A DNA stretch of 64,000 nt, taken from Janthinobacterium sp. 64. GTDB taxonomy: Bacteria; Pseudomonadota; Gammaproteobacteria; Burkholderiales; Burkholderiaceae_D. The translations under genes were made by a program, and so were the position numbers. The first letter of the stretch is position 1, and each line of letters begins with the position of its first letter. This document shows, piece after piece, positions 18,955 to 28,600 of the stretch. The stretch covers positions 1,674,001 through 1,738,000 of the forward strand of contig NZ_PHUG01000001.1 of NCBI RefSeq assembly GCF_002813325.1, read 5' to 3'. The notes beneath the pieces are model-generated. The model made no database searches and was not told where the DNA came from. It saw only the letters and a program-made list of their open reading frames with translations.

Positions 18955-19431
18955 TCAATGGGTTTCACTGCGATGCAAGGTCAATTCCAGCATCATCGGT
19001 TGGCGCATGTCCGGCGGCGGCGCTGCAGGCAAGGCCCGGGCAGTCAACAGCGCACGCAAGTCCGCATCGGCCTGCGCCTGGCCAAGCGATGCGAACTCGA
19101 CACGCTGAACCTGGCCCGATGGCGCCACCCACACCCGCACGATCAATGGCGGCGGCACGGCCTGCCCGCCTTGCATCCATGCCTGCAAGCGCGCCGCGGC
19201 ATCGCTGGCAGGGTCGCTGAGCCACGCTTCAAATTGCGTTCCCGCCATCTGCGCATAGCCGATCCATTGCTGTGGAACAGGCTGCGCCGACGCGGCAGGC
19301 AGTTGCGCTGCCACTACCGTCATGCCCACACCAAGGGTGGCCAGCATTCTCAACAGGCGCTCGATGCCGCGTCGAACGATGCCGGGCAGAACGGCGTATA
19401 TGGTTTTTTTCTGGTCACCTGAATGCTGCAT
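18955..19431 (-). CDS. Small exported TonB-C-like protein of the TPS locus
   Basis: 158 residues. A signal or anchor helix (LLRMLATLGVGMTVVAAQLPAA) is followed by about 90 residues resembling the TonB C-terminal fold: PPLIVRVWVAPSGQVQRVEFASLG, then a helix (ADADLRALLTARAL) and a last strand (RQPMMLELTLHR). It lacks the proline-rich spacer of a true TonB. The frame extends 32 codons upstream, but AGGAAG just before ATG 19431 supports this start. It lies between tpsA and the HtrA lipoprotein gene. Function is unknown; it could act on the TpsA or TpsB machinery in the periplasm. Confidence 0.75.
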   Translation of the reverse strand: MQHSGDQKKTIYAVLPGIVRRGIERLLRMLATLGVGMTVVAAQLPAASAQPVPQQWIGYAQMAGTQFEAWLSDPASDAAARLQAWMQGGQAVPPPLIVRVWVAPSGQVQRVEFASLGQAQADADLRALLTARALPAAPPPDMRQPMMLELTLHRSETH

Positions 19432-19462
19432 GCTCTTCCTGGTCAAAATAATGCGTCGGTTT

Positions 19463-19485
19463 TCCCTGGCGGCATCCGCCAGGGA
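19463..19485. repeat. Perfect 10-bp hairpin between tpsA and the TonB-C-like gene
   Basis: Arms TCCCTGGCGG and CCGCCAGGGA with a 3-nt loop. No T-run follows on the minus strand. It could lower read-through from the 11-kb tpsA message into the two downstream genes, or protect the tpsA 3' end. Confidence 0.5.
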
Positions 19486-19605
19486 CCATGCCATGCTCAC
19501 GTCCCGCCGGACCGGCAGCATCGCCATGTTTCCCAGCGGGACTATGCTACAGACGGGATTTGCCGCCCGCGTATGCCGTTTGTCACGGAAATGTCACGCG
19601 TCCGC

Positions 19606-22600
19606 CTATTTCCTGATCTGACGCTGCTCGGCCGGCGTCAACCGCGCCAGCTGCGCAGGACTCAGATCGCCCTGTCCCAGGACCTGAAATGCGCTATTCG
19701 CATCGTAGCGGGCGCCTCCCGGCAGCGAACCATGCGATGGCGCCGCGTCAACATTGCCATTCGCTGGCAATAGCTCATTCCCAAAACCCAGCACGCGCAC
19801 CGAAAAGATCGACGGCAGGTTTCGGCGGGCATCGTTGCGCTCGCGCTGCAGCACGTCCTGTGCCGCCGCCGCGGCCTGCGACGCCACCGCGCTGGCATTG
19901 CTCAAGGCGCCGACGTTCACCGAGGCAGGCGGTGGCAAGCCTTTGGCTTCCCCCTTGACCTTGATGTTGTCTGCATTGAGCACCTGCAAGGCCATGATGT
20001 TGAGGTTGCCGGCAACACGGATACCGGCATCACCGGCATTGATGACGCCTTCCGGTGCGACCAGGTCGACGTCGCCGTCGCCTACGGTACCGATACCGCT
20101 GCCGCTCATGTCCGATTTTTCGCGCACGATGGTCTGACCATCGACATCGGTGACGACCTCCGGTGCCGAGGGTACCCGCACCGTCTTCGAGCCGCGGCCG
20201 GCATCGATGCCGCCCCGGCTGGACCAAATGATCTGGTCGCTGCCGCGCAGCGCGGCTTCCGGGACGAAAGACAGAATACGCGACTGGTTGACGACGACAT
20301 CGTCCTTGGCAAACACGTTGATGTGGCCGGAGCCCAGCGTCACCAGGCCGTAGCCGGCCGGCACGGCCGCTCCCAGCGATGCCACTTGCACACCGCCGCC
20401 TGGCGTGAGGACGTTGATGTCGCCACCGGACATGGTGCGTAGCATCATGTTATTGGCTGAAACATTGCCTTTCCATCCATCACCCGGGAACAAGGTGGCG
20501 ATGGCCTGGTAACCACGGTTGTAGCCGCCGTTGCGCGGTACCCCGTTGACGCCGGGCTCACCTTGATCGCGGCCAGCCTCGCGCAATTCCAGCAGGAAAA
20601 CCTGGCGCAGGAATTGCTGTTGCGCCAACTGGGGCAAGGACTGGAAGCGCGTCCAGGCCTCGACGGGCGCCAGGTCCTGCCCTGTCATGTCCTTCATGTA
20701 GGAAACCAGACCGCGGCGGGTGACTTTCTGCTGCCCGCCGGACCGTGTTTCGATGCTGTCGACAAGGTAGATCGGCAGCACGCCGCCATCGGCCGTTGCG
20801 GCCTTGAGATACGCCGGCATGGCGGCGACCCTGGATGGATCGAGGTAGGCGCTGGCAAAGGCGTCGTAGCCGGTAGCGCTGTGCATGCCCGCCATCAGCG
20901 TGATCGACGCGCCCTGGGATGGCAGGCCATTGATCTGCGTTTCCGCCATCGGCCGATTGTCCGCATCGGTGTAGCGCTGGTTCGCCAGGGTTTGTATTTT
21001 CAGGTTATCCGCATAGATGTCGCGCCCGGCGGACAAGGTCAGGGCGCCGGGGCCCTGCACGGCGATGCTGCCGGTATCGCTGACCTGATTGATGATCGCG
21101 GCACGCACATTCGTCATCGCGAGGATGTCGTTGCCGGCTTCCAGCAAGGTCACATCGCCCGGCCGTATATTGCGCGCATTGAGCCGCATCCCGCGGATAT
21201 CCTGGCCCGCGCGTATCCAGGTCTGTTCATTCGCCGTCACGTCCAGTCCCAGGATGGAACCGGCTCCCGCGTAAATACGGCTGGGCGCAAAATCGCGCGC
21301 CAGGGGCAAGACATCAGGATTGCTCAGGGCACGCATGTAGGGATCGCTGAAATACGATGCGCCCGTCCTGTCGATCTGATTCGCCAGCAAGGCATCCATG
21401 GCAATCTGAGCCTGGCTGCCCGGCATGAAAGGGGAAGGCATCATGCCAGGTGTCGCATAGGGCATGACCACTTGTGCCTCGACATCGCCATAGATACGCA
21501 ATTCTCTCAGTTCGTCGCGATGTTGCGTCGCAAAACGTATGTCGTCTTGCGCGATCAATTGCACGTCATTCGTGCTGCCGGCCATGCCCCTCAGCGGCCC
21601 TTGTATTTCCAGACTGCCATTGAGCGCAAAAGCTGCCAGGCGGGCGGGGAAACGATTGCCCCCATGACCGATCAAATTATTCTGAGCAGTATAGGCAGGC
21701 TTCAAGGACAGGTCGCGAAACACAAAATCGGCCTGATTGACGAAGGTGATGTCACCCCCGGTGGAAACCAGCTTGAGCGCGGTCCGGTCGGTATAGCCGC
21801 TCATGTAGGCGGCGTAATCCATCCTCTCCAGCGTCCCCGTACCATCGTCGCCATAACGGACAAGCAGCGGATCGATCACGGTTTGCAGGCGCAGATCGCC
21901 GGCTGTGCGTACAGTCAGCGTGGCGTCGCCGAGCGCCAGGATGGGGGCGACGGAAAAGGTAAAGTCGCGGCGATCAGGCTCACCATCATTCCAGATGACG
22001 GAAACGCTATTGCCGACAGCGGTTTCACCGGCCTTGATATCGCCCGTGCCCCGCGCAATGTAATATTGACCGCCACGGATGACGCCGCCAGCTTCGACGT
22101 TCATGCTGCCGCCATTGCGCGTTTCCATCGTCATCGCTTCGCCGGCGGCAAGACCGCCGCGCATGCGCATCGTCGTTGGCAGCACCACCACCAGATTGTT
22201 CAGGTCTCCACCGGCGTTGACGCTGACATTGCCGCCCCCGAGGGCGCCCACGCCTTGCTGGAAGGCCGCATAATTGACCCACCAGCTCGATTGTTCAGCC
22301 GGCAACATCAACAGCCCATAACTGCCATCTGGCCGCATGCCATAGACATTGCTCTCGTACTCGCTGAAGTAACGCTGTTTGTTCAAGGTCCCCTGCCGGT
22401 TCAGCCACTCCGTGAAGCGCTGCCCGGCAGGCTGCGCCGTAATGCTGCCCTGCGCACCGATATCGAGATTGCCGCCTTCGATGCCGTAGGCTGCACCCGC
22501 ATTCGCCGTCGTGAAGTCGCCCCACGTCGCCATGTCCTTGCGGCCTGCCGTATAGATCACGGATTCCTTGTGCGCCAGCGTCACATCCCTGCCTGCCCGC

Positions 22601-25600
22601 ACTTCCAGGTCACCGCTGCCGGTGCGTACCAGTTTCCCCGCGCCATTGTCGATCGCGGCATCCGGATTGCTGTCGGCAATACCGATGATGATGCTGCCGC
22701 TGCCCACGCCTTGTGCCGCCAGCGGTTTCACTGCCAGGGTATTGGCCGAGTCCAGGTCGGCACCTGCGACGAGGCGCAGATTCCACGAAGCACCTTCCTG
22801 CAATTTTCCGCTACGGCCGGCTTGGTCGAATCCATCGCTCAAATGCCCTTTGACGCTCAGGTTGCCGCCTGCCCGCAAGGTCAGCGAGCCCTGGCGCGCG
22901 GTCGCAAAGTCGTCATGCACATTCCAGTCGCCGTTCATGCTCAGGTCGCCCGTACTTTCGATGACGATGCCGGACGCGATGGCAACATGGCTGCCAAGCC
23001 GGCTGGCGATGGCAGGCGCGGCAGCGTTGAAGCGGGCAGCATCGGCGACTGCGGCCACCTTGACGGAATCGACCGTGCTGCCGTCGTAGTCGGCCACGTT
23101 GTAGGTGGCGACGCCTTCGAGGACCGCGGAACGGGCGCCGACGATGCTGGCGTTCAGTGACGTGGCGTTGAGATCATTGTGTGCGGCATTCTGTTGCGCA
23201 CGCAACCTGACTCTGCCGCCTTCGTTGCCGGCAACATCAATGGTACCGCCTTGCAAGTTCAGCTGGCCGCCCGTCGCTTCGACGGTGACGCGGCCACTGC
23301 CGAATTCACCGGTAGCGCCTGCCAGCAATTGCGCGCCTTGGTGCAGCGTCACGCCGTCACCGCCGGTGATGCGAATCGCGCCGCCATACGCAGCCCGGGC
23401 GTCAATGGTGCCGCTGACGCTGATACTGCCTTGATCGGCGCTGAGACCGAAGTTTTCCACCGTGGTCGTGCCATCGAGCCGGATGTCGCCCTGGCGGATG
23501 CGGAACTGGCGTGAACGATTCATGCCTGCCTCATTGAGGCGTTGGCTGAAGCCGGCGAAATCGCTCAATTCAGCAATATCTAGCGAGAAAGAACCCGCTT
23601 TGCCAGCCGTGCCGCCGCTACCGCCTGCCTGGGCGCGTATGCTGCCATCGAGCACCACGGTGCCGCCATTGGCTGCGGCGATATGCAGGGCGCCCGCATT
23701 GCCGCCCAGCTTGTGCGCCGCCAGATTCAGATTGCTGCCGCGCTTGAGCCGTACATCGCCGCCCACCGCCGACAGTTTGATGTTGCCGGCATCGGCATAT
23801 TCGGCCACGTCGAAGAATTGCTTGGCATAGCCGCCGACATCGACTTGTGCGGTATCGGCAAGAACCAGGTCACCGTTGGTGGCCGTCATGTCGATGCTAC
23901 CGCCAAGCGCAACGGCGCGACCGCCGAACAGGACGCTGGCGCCGGACAGGCTCAGGCGGGAGCCCAGGCTGTTCTGCAGATGCTGTTGTGCCGGATTGCC
24001 CCCAGCCGTTGCCAGCACCTGCAATGCGCCGCTGGTGCTGATGCTTTGCGCCGCACCGTCGCGGCCAGTCAGCAGAGGCGTGTTCAAGCTCAGGGCGATG
24101 GCGCCGGTATCGATGCCGCCTTTCGCGGCACCGACGATCTGCTCGCGGCCACCGAGGGCGATGGCATTGAATCCGGCAAAGCTCTTCTGGCCTGCGCCAA
24201 GGATCAGGGTGCCGGCGTCGAGTTTCAGTGTGCCATTGCCATTGCCTGCCGCGGCCAGATTGGCGCCACTGTTTTCCAGCGTGATGGCGTCGCCCTTGAC
24301 GGTGACGTCACCGCCATGGCCGGCAAACGCCGCGCCGTCGAATGTCAGCGCAGCGAGGCCTGCCGCCCCGAGGTCGAGCGACTGATGGAAATCAAAGCTG
24401 GAGTAGCTGCGAAAGGTCAGGTGCCTGGAATTGCTCAGTTGGGCCAGGGCTGCGGTGTCGAGCACCAGGCCGCTGCCGCCGCCAAAACCGATACGGCCGG
24501 CAGCGACCGACAGATGGGCGCCGGACAGGCGGGCGGAGGCGGCAAGATCGGTTTCACGCGTGGCGTCAAGCAGCAAGGCGCCGCCACCATTGAGTACCGC
24601 ACCGGCACCGACAGTGAGCAAACCGCCCCGCGTGGTATCGACGTTCTGGCGCATCACTTTGATGGCCTCGCCATTGGCGACGCGCACCAGTGCGCCCCAG
24701 TCTTTGGCCGGCGTGGTCAGCACGTCATCCTTGGCATCCTTCGCATCGACCACCCCATCGTAGTTATCGTCGGGATTGCCGTCCGGGTCCGTATAGACCG
24801 CAGCCTGCATGGGCTTGACGATGAGATTGCCACTGCTGCTGGCGCTGCCTTTGGCACTGACGACACTGCCAGCATCAATGGCGACCTGCTCGCTGGCGGC
24901 CAGGATGATTTCCGGGCCTTGCAGTTCCGAACCGGCGCCATTGCGCACGACGATATTGCTGGCGGTGACATCGACCTGCGTGCCCAGCAGGTCACCTTTG
25001 CGCGTGCCGCCTATGAGCAAGCTGCCGGCGCCGAAATTCGACAGGCCTGCGGCATCGATGACGAGGTAGCCCTGCGCCTGCAGCGTGCCGGCATCCTGCC
25101 CGGCCCCCACGATGGCGATCTTCTTGCCGGCGATATCGACCAGGCCGCCCCGTCCACCCTGGTCTGCCTGCGACAGCAGGCTGCCATTGAGCGTCAGGCG
25201 ATTGCTGGCATCAAAGACGACGCCGCCGCCGTCGCGCGCCAGACGCGGCGTGACGATGTCCTGGCCAGTCAGGCGGTATTGCGTGAGCTTGAAAGCGTCC
25301 GACGAAAAGAAATGATTGGCAAAGGCCTCGTTGTATTCGGTGTACTTGCGCAGCGTGCTGCCGGACATGACGCGCCATGCCGATGCCTGTGTATCCTCGC
25401 TGGCGCCATACATATTGCCGCCCTTGCCTTGCATGATGAGGTGCCCCTCCGGCGTGGCAAAGCCCGGCGCGACCGGGCCGGCCCATGCATTGCCGGTCGA
25501 CTGGACCGCAAAAGCGCCCGGCAGCAAGGCGTAACGTGCGGGCAGCAAGGCGTACCAGCCGGCAGCCAGGCCGGGACCACCGGCGAGCCAGATGCGGCTG

Positions 25601-28600
25601 CCCGATGCGACACCGGCAACAGGCGCGCTTGCCAGCTGGCCCGGCATCACGGCGTACATGCCGGGCATGTTGAGGATATCGTGGGAACCACCTGGACCGG
25701 GAACGAACTCCCAGGCATACAGATCGCCGCCACCGCGAATGTCGACCACCGCGCCCTGGGCCAGGTTGATGTCCGGTGCAGCCATGCTGATGCGCTTCTC
25801 GGGCGGCGACGTGAGCGAACCGGTGGCCGGATTGCTGCCATCGGCCGGCCGGGTGGGATCCTGCCAGTGCTCGTTGTTGGACAAGGTGCCATACGGCACC
25901 ATCAGCCCGGCACCGGAGACGGAGGTGATGCTGCCGGCACCGAGTGTCAGTTGATTGCTGGCGAACAATTCGATCTGGCCAAAGGGGGCGCGCAATACCC
26001 CATTCTGTTCAATCACGGGCGCTTCCAGGCGCAACGTGCCTCCCGCCGACAATGGCAGGGCCGCTGCGGTGCCCAGGCGCTCCACGGCAATCGCTTCGCC
26101 GGACACGATTTTGGCATTCACTGCCGCGGATGGATAGATCTGTCCCGCGGCGATGCTCAGCGCGCCATCGACGTCCAGCACGGCAGTGCTGGCACTGGCA
26201 TCGATCGGGGTGCTCGCGGCGCTGAAACGCAACTCCGGCGCATGCAATGCCGTCCGGGCAAAGCCACGAATGCTGACGGGCCCGGCGATGCCGGCGGCGC
26301 CGCTCTGGCCACCGACGACATCGATGACGTCGGCGTTCAACGTCAGGCTGCCCGTGCGCCGTGCGCTTGCGGCCGGCGCGGCAACGGCGGAGGTCTGTTT
26401 GAGTCCGATATACGCCGCCGTCAGGCTGGCATGGCCCGACTCCCCGGCAGCATGACGCAGCGTGCCATCGACCGTGATGCTCGTCGCTGCGGCAAGCTGC
26501 ACGTCACCCAATTCCACCGCGCCGACAGAGGCCAGTGCGAGGTTGGCAAAGCCGCCCTGGGAAAACGATGCCGGCCGCAGCACCATGAGCGAATTGACCG
26601 GCGTCAAGGACCGCAAATCCAGGCCGACGTAGTCGCGGAACAAGTCCAGCACGGTATCATTCATGCCAAATGCCGCGTAATCAATGGCAGCGCCCGGCCC
26701 GCCGCCCGCCGCGCCAGTGGCAGTCACGGCAAGGGCAAGCCTGGATGCCGAGCCTAAATGTTCGTACAGCTCCTTGCTGATGACCAGGGGAGGCAAACTC
26801 GGGTCCACCATCGTGGCGAAATCAAAGCCGATGATTTTATCGGCGCTACATAAACCGGCGGCCATGCAAAAATAGCTACGTACGCGCTCTGCCAGATTGG
26901 CGCCAGTCTCCGCAGACGCATGCGCAATCGCCAGGGTGCCGCCCTGGGCGCCAGCGCCACCGGCCTGGCCTGCCAGCGTGCCGGCCATCAGCCCTGCGCC
27001 ACGCACACGTATCGACCCTCCGTCACTTGCCAGCTTGCGTTTGGCATACCCCGGCTGTCCCGGCGCATTGCCGGCCTCGGCCTGCTCGATCTCCCCATGG
27101 GCGCCCGACACGTCAAGCAGCGAACCGGCTGCCAGTGTCACCTCGGCGCCGCGGATATCGATCACGCCGCCGGCCCTGACCTCGCCCTGCCAATGCCCGG
27201 ACTTGTCCGCATGGATCGATGCCACGCCACGCGCCAGCAATTGCGCATCCGCGCCCACTGCGACGCTGGCGCCACTGAGTTCGATGCTGCCCGCCGGGGC
27301 TTCCAGGCGACCCAGTACCTCCAGCGCACCGTTGACGCCGCCGGCACCGAACTGCAACCGTCCCGCGGTATCGGCAATGATCACCGCGTCCTTGCCCACG
27401 CTGATGGCGCCGTTTTCCGTCGACAACGCCAGGCCGCCCGGCTTGCGCTGCAGCCGCTCTTGCTGTCGCAGCACCGTGACCGGCGCCACCTCGGCCAGGC
27501 TGCGGCCGGTCGCGACATCGCGGTAGGCGAACGAATTGAGATCGATGCCGGCTGCCTGCTGCACCACCGTCACGCCGTCCGGCACCGCAATCTTGCCGGC
27601 GCCGCGCGTGGTGACAGAGACATGGCCGAAACCGCGATCGCCATACAGGCTGGCTGGCAGCAGCACGACGTCCGGCGCCTCCGCCGCTCCGCCCAGTTGC
27701 ACCGAGGAAGCCGTTTCAATGAACAGGCTGCCGGATGAACCGGCTGCATACGCACGCAGATTCAGCGCCGCCAGGTCCAGATCCGGCGTCACGCCGGCCA
27801 GGGTGACGGAGCCGGCATTTCCCACGCGCAAAGTCGGCAAGCCATTCTTGCCAGCGTCTGCACGGCCGCCGCCGGACACATCGATTACCGCATCGCCTTT
27901 CGCCGACATTTTGCCGACATTGAGCCGGATGGCGCCGCCATTCATCGCCCATGGACCCGCTGGCATGCCATCCCGCCACGCGTTGATCCATTGCCCGGAA
28001 ACATCCAGCCCGCCCTGGGCACCGATATCCAATTGTCCGTTGACGGAATCGAGGACGACGGAGCCGTTGGCGGAACGGATCATGCCGCTGATGCGGATAT
28101 TGCCGGTCGACCCATCGGCACCGGAAACATACAGCGCGGTGCCGGGCATGAATGCCAGATTGGCGCCGCTGGCCACTTCAAAGTCGCCGCGAATGATGTT
28201 GAAATTGAGCTGCCCCAAGCCTGAATTGCTCAGCATGCCGTCGGCGAGCAAGGTCAGTTTTTTTGATTGCGGCCTGGCCGGATCGACGGGAAGATAGAAG
28301 TCCGAACCGAGCACCGTCGTGGCGTTGAATGCACTGCCGAGGCGTTGCGGATCATGGCTGACGATGATGGTGCCCGGCGACCAGGGGCGGTCGTCGACAG
28401 TGCCGCCGCCCAATTCCAGCTTGCCGCCCGTGTTGCCGCCAGGTGCCTGCCGCTGGCGCTCGCCCACCACCACGCCACCCCACACATCGCCTTCGAGCAC
28501 CATGGCATCGCCGGCAAAGATCTGTACCTCGCCGGCCTTGCGCCCCTCCGTATAGCCGGCTTCCAGCCGGTTGCCACCCATCAAGGGATTGCGCCAGGTT

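Noticed and set aside
20563..26757. Long plus-strand frames (865 and 1,024 codons) inside tpsA
   Set aside because: They are antisense shadows of the GC-rich tpsA gene; the translations are low-complexity His/Arg/Gln/Ala-rich without family features.
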